64,000 nucleotides of DNA, taken from positions 4,712,001 to 4,776,000 of the forward strand of contig OX465600.1 of NCBI GenBank assembly GCA_950022295.1, in the 5' to 3' direction. Source of the stretch: Bromus sterilis. Lineage: Eukaryota > Streptophyta > Magnoliopsida > Poales > Poaceae. The notes under the pieces were generated by a model, which did no database searches, was not told where the DNA came from, and worked only from the letters and a program-made list of their open reading frames with translations. How positions within the stretch are numbered: position 1 is the first letter of the stretch; each line of letters starts with the position of its first letter. Both the position numbers and the translations under genes were made by a program. Positions 21,768 to 32,279 of this stretch are shown in pieces.

Positions 21768-21776
21768 GTATTATTA

Positions 21777-23840
21777 ACAACGACTCAAGGTACTTTGGGG
21801 GTGTCTCTTGAGCATATATATTCGTCGACATGAAGGCATTTTTTTAGGGTTTTGCTGCTAGAACTAGAACTTCGAGCAAGGAACCCGGTTTAATCAACGG
21901 CCACAAGTTATATCTATCAGCTGGTTGTAAATGAATATGCAAGCTCCTGTGTCACCGATTAGTATATTATTCTGGCACAATAAAATTTCTATGTATTTTG
22001 TATTTGATTGGTATATCTTCCTTGTCTTTAGTATCTTACTGGATCATGTTAGTTTCGAGAACTCATTGGTAGCGCTGAGTTGACTTCACAATTCCGATCT
22101 TAAGCTAGTTGTTTGAAAAAATAAACATGAACTGAGCAATTTAACTACAACATACAAAGTAAAAAATATAAAATACTCATGCATTAATGTTCTGATTTCG
22201 ATGCCAAAGTAAGGCTGTAGACTCCAGAACACCCTACCAAGTTGTGTCGATATTTAGCTATACTATGGACGATGAGACATCCACACTATAATGCATCGGA
22301 AGGAATAAATTAATCTCAGGAGCGTTGTGAAAGTTTTGTTTAACTAGGTTTAGTGCATTTCACACAAAAATTGTTTACAGAACAATCCAACCAAAATGAT
22401 TAAATAAAGCATTTGTTGACCAAAAACACATCATTAGGGAGATATTCATGTTGATAAATATTATAATCGTATAATAAGTGTATATTACTATATAACTATG
22501 ATCGTATTTTAAATTATAATAAATGTATCTAATGTATTATTTAACATAGATGTTCAGTGGTGCACAAAAAAAAGAAACGCATCTTGTGACAAGATAAGCT
22601 ACGATGAAGGAACAAAAGTTAGTATAAATTATGAAAAAATTGATTTTATTTTTTTTATAGGAAAGAATGGACAATGGTACAATTTTTTTTTGAATTTCAT
22701 GTCATTCTGGCTAGAGCTTAGTAACCGTACAAATTGCATCACATAATTAAAATACGCAAGACAAAAAAAAACCCAAATAAAATGCACAAACATTCTTTGT
22801 TTAGTCACCAATGACTCTATTGACAAGGTGAACATTACTTAGGTGGAATGACAGACAACAACGATGGTAGAATGATTAGATCATAGTGTAACGTGTGGTT
22901 AAGTTAGACACCACTATTTATTATTTGTCTTTGTCGTAATCTTTGCTCAACTGTTATGTTTTTTGACCTGTGTGACGCGAAATTTTAGACATTATAAACT
23001 TTAATATTTAATATTGACTTATATTTATCAAAACAATTTAGGCATTTTCGGTCAGAGACTCGAGTATTTTAGTCACCCGAAAAATTCGATATATTGACCA
23101 CCGTGAGCATATGTGTGCCTATAATTGGTCTAAATATATTATAAAGCGGATTTAAGAGCGTGTGGTCATAATTATTTTTATTTTTATAAGATATTTCATA
23201 GAGTTATTTATTTGATGTACATGTCATAGATTTTATTCACTCTTTAAGAAAAATATAGGGCACATTTATGTTATCTTAGGTCAACTTTTTTGACCAAGTT
23301 TATTCAAAATAAGGATATATGGAAACATACCATTTTTAACAGACATATCATAATTTTTCTCATATCATAACTATTTTATATTATAGATGTTGAACTTTAT
23401 ATGAACTTGATCAAATTTCAAATGTTTAACTTAAGACCAACTCATGTACACAAATACCTATCAATTGATGTTTCTTTTGCGCAAATTAATAATAAGAGAG
23501 GATTTTGAGGGTAATGTAAAAAACAAAGTTTAGAACTAGGAAAACTTATGCTAAGTTCTTTAAGTGATTTTTTTATTCGAGAGGATAGAAGCTGCATTAG
23601 AAATAATTTTTAAAAGTAGTGCTCCCTCTTCCATAATGTTGTGCATCTAAATTATTCGAAAAGTCAAACTACACAAACTTTGACCAAGTCTATTGAGTAA
23701 ATTATCTACACTAGATGATTTGTTGCACCCATGTCGTAATGTCAAATGCAACCAAGAAGTTAGACAAACTATATGAACCATTTTTATATAGAAACTATAC
23801 GAAAAATTATTTTAGAGGTTTTCTATGATTTTTATAATTT
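21777..23840. other. AT-rich intergenic DNA
   Basis: No gene recognised. A lone Stowaway-like end (CTCCCTCTTCCATAATGTTG near 23621) has no partner. Otherwise nothing that I can support. Confidence 0.55.
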
Positions 23841-23844
23841 CCAT

Positions 23845-24035
23845 GCCAAAAAACTAAAACTTTCATGGTCCAAAATTAAATTTGCCATGCTAAAGATACT
23901 AAATCTGCCATGGTCTAAAAATCAAATTTTCCATGGTCCAACTAAATTTTCCATGATCGAAAACTAAAAATTGCTATGGTCTACAAAGTAAAATTTCCAT
24001 GATCCTTACAAATAAAGTTGCCATGTTTAAAAAAT
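23845..24035. repeat. short degenerate tandem repeat, CCATGGTC-A/T-rich unit
   Basis: About six imperfect units of 28-35 bp each contain (G/T)CCATGGTC or CCATGATC followed by an A-rich tail such as AAAAATCAAATTT. Noncoding. Confidence 0.6.
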
Positions 24036-24540
24036 ACTATTCTGAAAAAATAAAAATTAGTTAAATTATCATGAACTATTTGACAAAAACAAAATTTTCC
24101 ATGTATCTATTTTTTTTTGCTTATTGCCATATAGTGAAAATAGGAAAGATTATTTTTGTTAATAATATCCATATATTTAAGACAAAAACAAGGATTGGTT
24201 TTCATAATTATCGACCTTCGGTGAAAGAAAAGTGAAAAAGAGGAGAAACTAGAATTTCAAACTGAGGTCTCCCAAGTGAAGCACAAATGTAATAACCACT
24301 CGAATGGTGCTTTTGGAGCTCGGGCACCGGGGAGCCATTTTCAAATTTTATTTTCTACTTGGAAAAATCTGCAATTTTCTATGAACAGACATACACCCAT
24401 ATAATATTTACGTATAAAATTTCAAAACTTTATCTTTTCACATTTGGCGTGTAAAAATGTGATATTGAAAAGGAAAAGTATTTATTTCACCCGACTGATC
24501 TTGGCATGGCGTAAGCCGCGTCCCGAGCCACCCGATCAAG
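24036..24540. other. AT-rich intergenic DNA
   Basis: No gene. A GC-rich island GGAGCTCGGGCACCGGGGAGCC at 24317-24338 resembles one end of an inverted-repeat element, but its partner was not found. Confidence 0.5.
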
Positions 24541-24639
24541 CTTGATCATGCGGCGCTCGTTTCTCACCGCGTGTGATGTCACCAGCCTAATGGACGTGCG
24601 AGTACGTGAGCCGCTCATGGAGTTTCTCATGTTCTCTCA

Positions 24640-25170
24640 TTGTAGCACTCGCAGAGTCGGATGTTGTGACAGAGCAGTCGCTGGAGCTGCTGATTTTGCG
24701 ACGCGGCATCACCGGCGCTCGCCGGAGTTGCAACGCAGTACTAGCCGGAGCTTCCGGTTTTGTGATGCAGCACTTGCTGAAGTTGCCGGAGCCATCGGAG
24801 TTGCAACGCAGCACTCGCCGGAGCTGCCGGTTTTTTTGGATGCATCACTCGTCAGAGTTGCCGAAGTCGCCGGAGTTGCAACGCAGCACTCGCCGAAGCT
24901 GTCGGTTTTGCGCTGGAGCACTCGCCGGAACGCCGGTGTCATGACTCATCACTCGTCGGAGTTGCCGGAGTTGCAATGCAGCAATCGCCGGAACGCCGGT
25001 GTTGCGACGCATCACTCGCCGGAGTTGCAACGCAGCACTCGCCGAAGCTGCCGGAGTTGCAACGCATCACTCGCCGGAGGTGCCGGTGCCGCCGGAGTTG
25101 CGACGCAGCACTCGCCGAAGCTGCCGGAGTTGCAACACATCACTCGCGGAGTTGCCGGTGCTGGAATGCA
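24640..25170. repeat. GC-rich degenerate minisatellite, CACTCGCCGGAGTTGC-type unit
   Basis: About a dozen units of 25-60 bp are built from GTTGCAACGCAGCACTCGCC and GGAGCTGCCGG-like words. Frames on both strands are open for 60-220 codons because the repeat lacks stops, giving Arg/Ser-rich predicted products without domain character. I therefore treat them as non-genes. Confidence 0.75.
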
Positions 25171-25264
25171 ACGTGGTTGCGGCTGCTCGCCGTCGCCGGA
25201 GTCACGTTGACACTGCAACGTAGCATGCTCAGTCATGCCGATTGGCGAGCTCGCCGATGTTTTC

Positions 25265-25482
25265 TTTTTTTGCGAAAACGCAAAAGCTTTGCGTTTCATT
25301 GCATTGATAGAAAAGAATGTTATATATACAAGTCCAAAAAGGACCCACACCACCCAACAACACACACACAACCCAGCCCTAACTATGTAAGAAGAAGGCT
25401 AAGTCCGCGGGCCCCCGCGCTCGCCCAGTCCCGCGCCTCCGCCTTGATCACGTCGATAAGGGAGGCCACCGAGGCCACCGAG
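25265..25482 (-). mobile_element. 5'-truncated LINE insertion with 18-bp target duplication
   Basis: GAGCTCGCCGATGTTTTC occurs at 25247-25264 and again at 25483-25500, a perfect 18-bp target-site duplication. The insert read on the minus strand carries the last ~33 codons of a LINE ORF2 (ending AGARGLSLLLT and TAG), a 3' untranslated region, the CAATGAAACGCAAAGC block common to grass LINE tails, and an A7 tail (poly-T at 25265-25271). Length 218 bp, extremely 5' truncated, as target-primed insertion produces. Confidence 0.88.
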
Positions 25483-25500
25483 GAGCTCGCCGATGTTTTC

Positions 25501-25910
25501 CTACAAGCTTGTTAGAACGCCGGGTGCTCACCGGAGTCTCAAACGCAGCATGCTCAGTAGCGTCGACCTCGCCTGTGTTTTGTTACGAGCTAGGCTGTTG
25601 CAAGTAGGTGCTACCGTCCAGCCATTTGATGCCCTCACCGGAGCTACGCGCGAAGGGAGCCGGCGATGCAGTGTCGCAACTTATGCGGCTGTTTCAGAGC
25701 GTCTCGAGAAACATGAGCCGATAAATATGAAGCGTTGCAAGATTAATTGAACGGGGATCAAGCGGTCCTAAATGAGATGAATCAACGGTGGATGTGGCGG
25801 CTTATTCTTTGGCAAAATAAACCGACTGACGCCTAGCAGTCGCCTATTGAAAATGGGCCTTTTTGTTGCTGGGCTGTTTTTCTTTGCAAAGCCTACATAT
25901 CATCATACTA
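25501..25910. other. GC-rich remnant continuing the minisatellite region
   Basis: Related to the 24640-25170 repeat (CACCGGAGTC, ACGCAGCATGCTCAG words). No supported gene; the 85-codon open stretch at 25493-25750 has no family resemblance. Confidence 0.5.
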
Positions 25911-26002
25911 CTACCTCTGGTCACATTAATTGTCGCAGACGGATACCTAATGTAGTAGAAAGTGGTGCACAAGTGGCGACAATTAATTCCGACCAGAGGT
26001 AG
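25911..26002. mobile_element. Stowaway-type MITE (92 bp)
   Basis: TA target duplications (25909-25910 and 26003-26004) flank inverted ends CTACCTCTGGTC...GACCAGAGGTAG. A tight hairpin with ATTAATTGTCGC arms, typical Tc1/mariner Stowaway. Confidence 0.88.
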
Positions 26003-26092
26003 TAATATTTTAAAATTAAAATATACACACTAGTGTGAAACACAAATAAGTATCTAGGGATGTTTTTCGAATTTTTTTGAAACATTTAAATA

Positions 26093-26185
26093 CTACCTCC
26101 GATCCATATTAATGGGCACACACTTAGTACAACTTTATACTAGAGTTGTACTAAGTGGGTGCCAATTAATATGGGTCGAAGGGAG
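26093..26185. mobile_element. Stowaway-type MITE (93 bp)
   Basis: TA duplications at 26091-26092 and 26186-26187 flank CTACCTCCGATCCATATTAA...TTAATATGGGTCGAAGGGAG, the standard Triticeae Stowaway ends. Confidence 0.92.
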
Positions 26186-26636
26186 TACAATTTTTAAAAT
26201 TTTCAATATAAAGTCCTCCTTCAAGGATGAGCTCCAAAAGTTTGCACTCATAACCAGTATACTAGTCACATGCTTTTGTTAGAAAGGTGTTCACGGCTTT
26301 TCATTATAGAGCGAACAAAAAACTAACATGACATTTTGCTCTGCTCCATGATTCATGAAAGAAAAGAACGATGAATATCAATTAGTGTCTTTTTCTAGAA
26401 TAATTGCGTTTTCTGCCGAAGATTTCCCAAAAATAATAATTAGACGACCTTGTCAACGCAGTGCAAGTTCATACCAGCTCCTAGCCAGTGATCATATTCA
26501 GAGTCTTATTATAGTAGTGATACATATGCGCCCGTGCCAAAATTTTGTGAAGATTCCTGGGGCCATCGAGTCCCATCGCCCATGAGCTGAGAGCTGGGCA
26601 GATTCGTCATTGGAGTGCACCGAAAAGCACTGGAAC

Positions 26637-26646
26637 CATATAAAAA
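26637..26646 (+). promoter_or_regulatory. TATA box of the polyol transporter gene
   Basis: CATATAAAAA lies 173 bp upstream of the main start codon. It is the best TATA match in the 600 bp before the gene. Transcription would then start near 26670, upstream of the uORF. Confidence 0.55.
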
Positions 26647-26693
26647 CGGACGCCTCCTTTTCCAACTTGCGCTTAAACAAGTGGCATTTGAAT

Positions 26694-26771
26694 ATGAAAT
26701 TCCTCGGTTTCTCCTTCTCCTTCTCCCTCAGATCCATGGCCGGCGCTCTTGCCATTCACAGTCCACGCTAA
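26694..26771 (+). promoter_or_regulatory. upstream ORF in the transporter leader
   Basis: An ATG at 26694 opens a 25-codon frame ending TAA at 26769-26771, 47 bp before the main ATG. A second in-frame ATG (26736, context CCATGG) shortens it to 11 codons. If the leader starts near 26670, ribosomes meet these first. The CT-rich middle (TTCTCCTTCTCC) is a common 5'-leader feature. Whether it is translated is inference. Confidence 0.4.
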
Positions 26772-26818
26772 ATCTTAGAAGAGGGGGGACGCGGCGCTAG
26801 GCGCTAGGCAGAGCGTCC

Positions 26819-28487
26819 ATGGGGCTTCCTGGCGCCGGTGACGGCGGCAGCATGCCGGGGTTCTTGGGCAGGAAGAGCAGGTACGTGCGCATGGACGACG
26901 TGCTCCCGCCGGAGCCGGAGGTGGAGGAGAAGGAGGAGGGCGTCGGCGGCGGGGTCCGTGTTCGCGGCGGCGCGAGGAGACACGTGTTCCTCTGCTCCGT
27001 CTTTGCCTCCCTCAACCACGTCCTCCTCGGCTACGGTACGGTGAGCAGCGGAGCTCTGCTCCCGCTTCTCAATGGCGTTTCTTGATGCAGATTTGTTGAA
27101 GATTCCGCTCTGTTGCTCTGTCTCTGCAGACGTCGGGGTCATGAGCGGCTGTATCATCTTCATCCAGAAGGACCTCCACATCGACGAGGTGCAGCAGGAG
27201 GTGCTCGTCGGGTGCCTGAGCTTCATCTCGCTCCTCGGCAGCCTGGCCGCCGGCAGGACGTCCGACGCCATCGGCCGGAAGCGGACCATCGGGCTCGCGG
27301 CCGCCATCTTCCAGGCTGGCGCGGCCGTGATGGCGCTCGCGCCGTCCTTCGCGGCGCTCATGGCCGGGAGGCTGTTGGCCGGCGTCGGCATCGGGTTCGG
27401 CCTCATGGTCGCGCCGGTGTACATCTCGGAGATCTCCCCCGCGGCGCTGCGAGGCTCTCTGGCCTCCCTCCCGGAGATATTCATAAGCTTCGGCATCCTC
27501 CTCGGCTACGTCTCAAACCTCGCCTTCGCGGGCCTCCCCGACCACGTCAACTGGCGCGTCATGCTCGCCGCCGGCATCCTCCCGTCCATCTCCGTCGCCT
27601 ACGTGCTCACGGTGATCCCGGAGTCGCCGCGGTGGCTCGTGATGCAGGGGCGCACCGGCGAGGCGCGCGCCGTGCTGGTTAAGGTAACCGAGACCGAGGA
27701 AGAGGCACAGGAGAGGCTCGCCGAGATCGAGGAATCGGCGCGCGTGAACACTAACAACAAGGCGGTGTGGAGGGAGATCGCGAGGCCGTCGCCGGTGGTC
27801 CGCCGGATGCTGCTTGCCGGGCTGGGCGTCCAGTTCTTCCAGCAGGCCACAGGCATCGACGCGCTGGTCTACTACAGCCCGACCATCTTCCGGGACGCCG
27901 GCATCGCGACAGAGGGCCACCTCCTCGCCGCCACCGTCGCCGTCGGGCTCTCCAAGACGGTCTTCATCGTGATCGCCATCCTCCTAGTCGACCACGTCGG
28001 CCGGAAGCCGCTGCTCTACATCAGCACGGTCGGCATCACGGCGTGCCTGGCCGTGCTCGCCGGATCGCTCTCCCTGCTGGCGCGCGGCGCGCTCCCGGGC
28101 GGCGCGGCGATCGGGCTGGCGATCGTAACGGTGTGCGGCTTCGTGGCTTTCTTCTCGGTGGGGATCGGGCCGATCAACATGGTGCTGAGCTCGGAGATCT
28201 ACCCGCTGAGGCTGCGCGCGCAGGCGGTGGGCCTCGGGCTGGCGGTGAACCGGCTGACGAGCGGCGCCGTGGCCATGTCGTTCCTGTCCATCTGCCGCGC
28301 CGTGTCCGTGGCCGGCGCGTTCTCGGCGTTCGCGGCCGTGTCGGCGCTGTCCGTGGCGTTCGTGCACTGGTTCGTGCCGGAGACCAGCGGCAAGACGCTG
28401 GAGGAGATCGAGTTGCTGTTCGGCGAAGGCGGCGGCGGCGGCGAGGTGGAGCTCGTCGACGGTGAACATCTGGTGCTCGGGCGATGA
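26819..28487 (+). CDS. polyol/monosaccharide transporter (PLT type), two exons
   Basis: Exons 26819-27035 and 27130-28487 join through a 94-bp GT-AG intron. The codon split across the junction restores GYDVGVMSG, giving 524 residues, the usual length for this family. It is a 12-helix major facilitator (sugar porter) symporter that moves polyols or monosaccharides with protons, probably at the plasma membrane. Visible motifs in order: GRTSDAIGRKRTIG (helix 2-3 loop), PESPRWLVMQGR (helix 6 end), QFFQQATGIDALVYYSP (helix 7), DHVGRKPLL (helix 8-9 loop), SSEIYPLRLRAQ (helix 10-11 loop), VPETSGKTLEEIE (C-terminus). The soluble N-terminus of about 55 residues and the HVFLCSVFASLNHVLLGYD opening most resemble the PLT4-like plant subgroup. 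The gene is intact and strongly GC3-biased. A uORF precedes it, and a Mutator MITE lies 420 bp downstream. Confidence 0.95.
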
Positions 28488-28901
28488 GAGTCGGACGGCC
28501 GGCCGGCGGTGCCAGTGTTGTTTGTGTCGGCGCAACAACAGGTTAACAAGTCTGATACATGCTGATTTGCAGGTAGGTAAACGACTTTTGACGTTTTTTG
28601 CCCTTAGATAGGTTCAGAGAACAAACTTTTGGCCTTTTGAACAGACTAGTAGTGCATTGGCGAAGGATATTTTTGCTTCGAAAATCAAACCAAACATGGC
28701 TGATGGCTCACAATGTATGTATTAATGTATAGGTTCAGTCACAAGTCACCAGGCTTAACTGCAAAATAAAACTTACACTGCTCTAGCACCAGTAAGCACT
28801 GAACTTCGTCGAATACAGGGATGGCCAAACTCACATGTGGATGAGATGGCCGCATTTTCCTCTTGGCTCATGGAGACATATCCACCATGACCTACGTTTG
28901 T
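28488..28901. other. transporter 3' region
   Basis: Probable 3' untranslated region and flank. AAAATAAAAC at about 28761 could be a weak polyadenylation signal. No other feature seen before the MITE. Confidence 0.45.
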
Positions 28902-28910
28902 GAAGAGCGG

Positions 28911-29652
28911 GAGTTAAATGCATCATTCATACATCAACTTATATTCAATGCTCACTTTAGTACATCAACTTATAAAACGCATCAATTTAATCACTAAACT
29001 TGTCTTGCGCGCTCAGTTTGATACAAATGTAGGAAAAAAAACTTTTTTGGGGAAAAATGAAATATTTATTTAAATAATACTTTTTCCCTATAAAAAATGA
29101 TTTTTCCGAATAAATTTTTTTTGACTCACAAAATCATTTTTCCCCCGAATTTTTTTTATACCAAGAAAATATTTTCGTCCCAAAAAGAAAATATTTTACC
29201 TGAAATTTATTATTTTCTACCCACAAATAAATTTTACCCGAAAAACAGATACATGGGACAATATTTGTTTTCGGGTAAAAGAAATTCAGGGGAAAATTGT
29301 TTTTTATGGAATTTTTTTGGGTAAAAAACATTTTTGGGAGGAAAATAATTATTTTCGGGTAAAAAAATATATTTTTTGGGACGAAAATATTTTCTCTTTT
29401 TTAAAATTTATTTTCAGGGAAAATGATTTTGTGTGTAAAAAAATTTCTTCGAAAAAAATCATTTTTTCATAAGCAAAAATGATTCTTTAGATAAAATTTT
29501 AATTTTTCCCGAGTAAAAGTTTTTTTTGTCCTACATTTTTAACAAATTGAACGCGTTAGACAAGTTTAGGGAACAAATTGATACGTTTTACAAGTTGATG
29601 TACTAAAGTGAGCATTGGGGACAAGTTAATGTATGAATGGTACATTTAACTT
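28911..29652. mobile_element. Mutator-type foldback MITE, copy 2 (742 bp)
   Basis: Same family as the element at 21102-21767: ends GAGTTAAATG...CATTTAACTT, long inverted arms including ACTTTAGTACATCAACTT, and a palindromic AAAAATGATTTTTCCC interior. A perfect 9-bp duplication GAAGAGCGG lies at 28902-28910 and 29653-29661. Noncoding. Confidence 0.92.
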
Positions 29653-29878
29653 GAAGAGCGGAGAAGTATGCTTTTTACTGCTGTAGTTTCTATGTTGCAA
29701 ATTATAATTTCAGTTACACATGAATCTGCGTCCAGTTCACTGAGACTCCTGAAGCTCTGCTGGTTCGTCGTCATGTTATTATTTTCTGCAGGGGTAAAAA
29801 ATACAGAGAGAAGGAGATGGGCTTCCGGCCCAATAGCAACTTGGAAAAGAAGTCTGGAGAAAAAAAAACATACAGACT

Positions 29879-29951
29879 GGAGATGCGAGGAATCGAACCC
29901 CGTGCCTCTATTCCGCATTGATTAGCGCTCTACCAATTGAGCTACACCCCC
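29879..29951 (-). pseudogene. Ala-tRNA-like sequence, copy A
   Basis: This 73-nt minus-strand sequence has acceptor arms, D arm (TAGCTCAATTGGTAGAGC) and T arm (GGGGTTCGATTCC) of a nuclear alanine tRNA. The A and B boxes fit the RNA polymerase III promoter. The anticodon arm is non-standard (CTAATCAATGCGGAATAG, one nucleotide too long, no U33), so no anticodon can be assigned. The 5' end here is GGGGGTG where the other copies have GGGGATG. A run of T on the minus strand (29861-29869) follows the 3' end. Confidence 0.75.
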
Positions 29952-30019
29952 ATTAATATTCAATTAATTAATTCTAGTAATTAATTCATTATTAATTTCG
30001 AGTCAACTCAAGGAGAGTG

Positions 30020-30222
30020 TAAATCATATAAAACTGCTCATAGTGAGAGTAGCATAGGTAGTAACATAGATGTCACATAATCAAAAAAGATGATGTGTCA
30101 AGAGGAGAGAGATGAATAGAATAACATAATATGTTACTATCACATAGGGCTTCTCAATGCAAAATGAGTCTACAATATAATAAATGAGCATATCTATGTT
30201 ACTACTCGTATGACACTATCCA
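30020..30222. mobile_element. possible MITE with imperfect inverted ends
   Basis: GTAGTAACATAGAT occurs near the left end and as its complement near the right end. The left end contains CATAGTGAGAGTAG, which resembles a widespread grass MITE terminus. Borders and target duplication are not secure. Confidence 0.35.
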
Positions 30223-30228
30223 ATATAA

Positions 30229-30510
30229 GGGCTCCTCTAATGCATTGTTTCTTAGCACAATATCATAGGACCAATAAAAACTTAAGATACAACCCCTACA
30301 ATACATTGTTTCTTAGAGGTTCTATCTTATTTAATAATTTTAGCTCCATGCATAAATATGATTGGTCTAACCAACCTTTTTGCATATGGCCATGTGCAAG
30401 GGTTGTATCTTAGTTAAGATACAACCTCCCTCTTTTTCTTCATTAAATAATATGTCACATAAGAAAAATGCCTATGATTACGTGCTAAAATACAAGCATT
30501 AGGAGTGCCC
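30229..30510. mobile_element. Tourist-type MITE (282 bp)
   Basis: TAA duplications (30226-30228 and 30511-30513) flank inverted ends GGGCTCCTCTAATGC...GCATTAGGAGTGCCC. The 3-bp TAA duplication indicates PIF/Harbinger. A relative lies at 46664-46919. Confidence 0.88.
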
Positions 30511-30557
30511 TAAGACTCAAAAAATAAGAAAATAAGAAAAAAATTTAAACGATTAAA

Positions 30558-30830
30558 TTACCGCTCCCGAATATTCAACTGACCGATTAATTTCTTATAA
30601 CGTACTCTATTTTTCTTTGCCAAATAAGCCAGCAAACGTCGACGTTTTCCCAAAAGTCTTCGTAGACCTCTTTCCGATGAAAAATCTTTTTTGTGTAATT
30701 CCAAATGTGAAGCAAGTCTCCGTATCTTATTGGTGAAACTGAATACTTGAAATTCAATAGAACCCCTGTTTTCTTATTTTTCTTCTTTAACCATAAATCC
30801 TAAAAAAATTCTACCTCCTTTCTTTTTCAT
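30558..30830 (-). pseudogene. rps15: plastid-derived rps15 pseudogene (nuclear plastid DNA)
   Basis: A full-length copy of the chloroplast ribosomal protein S15 gene of grasses: 90 codons from ATG (30828-30830) to TAA (30558-30560), with recognisable LASHLELHKKDFSSERGLRR and RLLAYLAKKNRVRYKKL blocks. A TAA replaces a sense codon at position 19 (30774-30776), so it cannot make the protein. Location beside a ycf4 fragment, which is not its plastome neighbour, marks a rearranged nuclear insertion. Confidence 0.9.
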
Positions 30831-30931
30831 GTATTTTTCTGATCAGGAAAAATTAAAAATTATGTCAGTTATTTTGATTTAGCTTATTCTCTCAATTTCA
30901 ATCGACCGCTGCTGGATTTAGTATATCTAAT

Positions 30932-31096
30932 ATGAATTGACGATCAGAACACATATGGGTAGAACTTCTAAAAGGTTCTCGAAAAAGGGGTAATTTTTTC
31001 TGGGCCTGTATTCTTTTTCTAGGATCACTAGGATTCTTATCGGTTGGGATTTCCAGTTATCTTGGTAAGAATATTATATCTATACTTCCATCTCAA
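30932..31096 (+). pseudogene. ycf4: plastid-derived ycf4 5' fragment (nuclear plastid DNA)
   Basis: About 55 codons of the photosystem I assembly gene ycf4 are present: [32 protein letters not shown], then [15 protein letters not shown]. Codon 3 is TGA (tryptophan TGG in functional copies). The homology stops abruptly after the SQ codons at about 31096. The plastid spacer upstream of ycf4 (about 30860-30931) is included. Confidence 0.88.
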
Positions 31097-31198
31097 GGTG
31101 CATGTTACTAGTCTAAGTTACTTTTCACTATGACAAGCATAAGGGCACTCACAATGACAAAATAACGATCCGAAAAAAGGAAAAAAAAGATTAAGAAT

Positions 31199-31260
31199 GG
31201 AGATGCGAGGAATCGAACCCCGTGCCTTGATTAGTGCTCTACCAATTGAGCTACATCCCC
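31199..31260 (-). pseudogene. Ala-tRNA-like sequence, copy B (11-nt deletion)
   Basis: Same family as the copies at 29879, 34271, 42941 and 46488, but 62 nt long: the CTATTCCGCAT segment in the anticodon arm region is missing. A and B boxes are intact, and a T-run follows on the minus strand (A8 at 31181-31188). Confidence 0.7.
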
Positions 31261-31559
31261 ATTTGATAAGTTAGGTTTAATAAGGATAATTAATTAAAAT
31301 TAATCGAAGATAAGACTAACCATATCTGACCCCGTGCTGGACGGCCCAAGTCAAGTGGCTGGCAGCCCAGTTCATTGACCCAAAAAGAACGTTTCTTCTT
31401 TTTCACATAGCATAAGGCTCTTGTTGGTTGGAGGCAGTGGCGGAGCCAGTGCCCAGGCCGCCAGGGCCTTGGCCTAGGGCGTGGCCGGCTATCCCTTTGG
31501 TGATTAGAGAAGAAGCTACTGTTTAGCACTGTAGTTACGCCATTGGCCCGAGGCGTCCC

Positions 31560-31830
31560 TGGCAGCTAGCTAGGTCCGCTACTGCTTGCAAGGAAGCCTA
31601 GGAACTCGCGGATGACCTATCGATCAAGTCCATCTTAATCTCCCGCGACTCCAACTCAGCGAGTCAGTGGTGCGAGATATTGTTGATCAAAGTAGCGGTA
31701 TGCACGGCACTATCGTCAAGGAGATAAATCAGAGATCAAGCACATTTGTTTCGTGCAGTTTTGTTTATGAATCATTAAAGACAAATGTGGATGCCCATAG
31801 ACTAGCTAAGTTTGCTACTGTAATTATGAA
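31560..31830 (+). pseudogene. RNase H-like (RVT_3) fragment, unit 1 copy
   Basis: Matches the unit 2 copy and the C-terminal half of plant RNase H-like domains found in LINE-related proteins: IVDQSSGM.GTIVKEINQ, then an FVYE and NVDAHRLAKFA block that is better preserved here than in unit 2. An 8-bp insertion (GCGAGTCA region, about 31652-31662) and a TAG upstream break the frame. Confidence 0.65.
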
Positions 31831-31942
31831 TTAATAATGAATTCCGTGGTTTACTTCTGAAGGCCGGTTAACCACATTTTCTTGACAAAAAATGTATTTA
31901 TCAACTTCATTGTGGCATTAAGCAAATACAAAGCATAGTAAA

Positions 31943-32279
31943 CTAGAGGATACCCCGTGCATTGCTACGGGAATCGGTTGCAATATATTTCAAGTAATTT
32001 AATTGTATGAGACATGAATAGTTAAAACATGTTTGTATTTGATTATTGTGTAGTTTAAAATATTTATTGAATATATGTGATATAATATAATGAAAAACTT
32101 TTATCATGCATGTTGAGTGAATGTTTGATGAGGTGGCATGTGTGATGAGATTATTGTGTGCATGAGATCAACTAATATTGAATAAACTCATGCACATTGT
32201 GGTGGGCCTTTGATGATGTGGCATGTGTGCATGTTAAGATAATAGAGGTAGTGGGAATCAACTTCTTAAGAATAGTAGA
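31943..32279 (-). mobile_element. small Helitron-type element (337 bp)
   Basis: Read on the minus strand it starts TCTACTATTCTTAAG after an A/T insertion point and ends with a CCGTAGC...hairpin (CCCGT loop ACGGG) followed by ATCCTCTAG. 5'-TC and CTAG-3' ends between host A and T are Helitron hallmarks. The duplicated unit 2 lacks it at the matching site (about 43620), where the flanks AATAAA and ACACTTAG lie nearly adjacent, giving an empty-site confirmation. Confidence 0.82.

Noticed and set aside
23621..23740. Stowaway MITE near CTCCCTCTTCCATAATG
   Set aside because: Only one end is recognisable; no inverted partner or TA pair found.
24542..25515. 222- and 179-codon open frames
   Set aside because: They are generated by a degenerate minisatellite with no stop codons; one also runs through a LINE insertion.
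26804..28538. Long open frames antisense or shifted to the polyol transporter
   Set aside because: Shadows of a high-GC3 coding sequence; only the spliced plus-strand frame gives transporter motifs.
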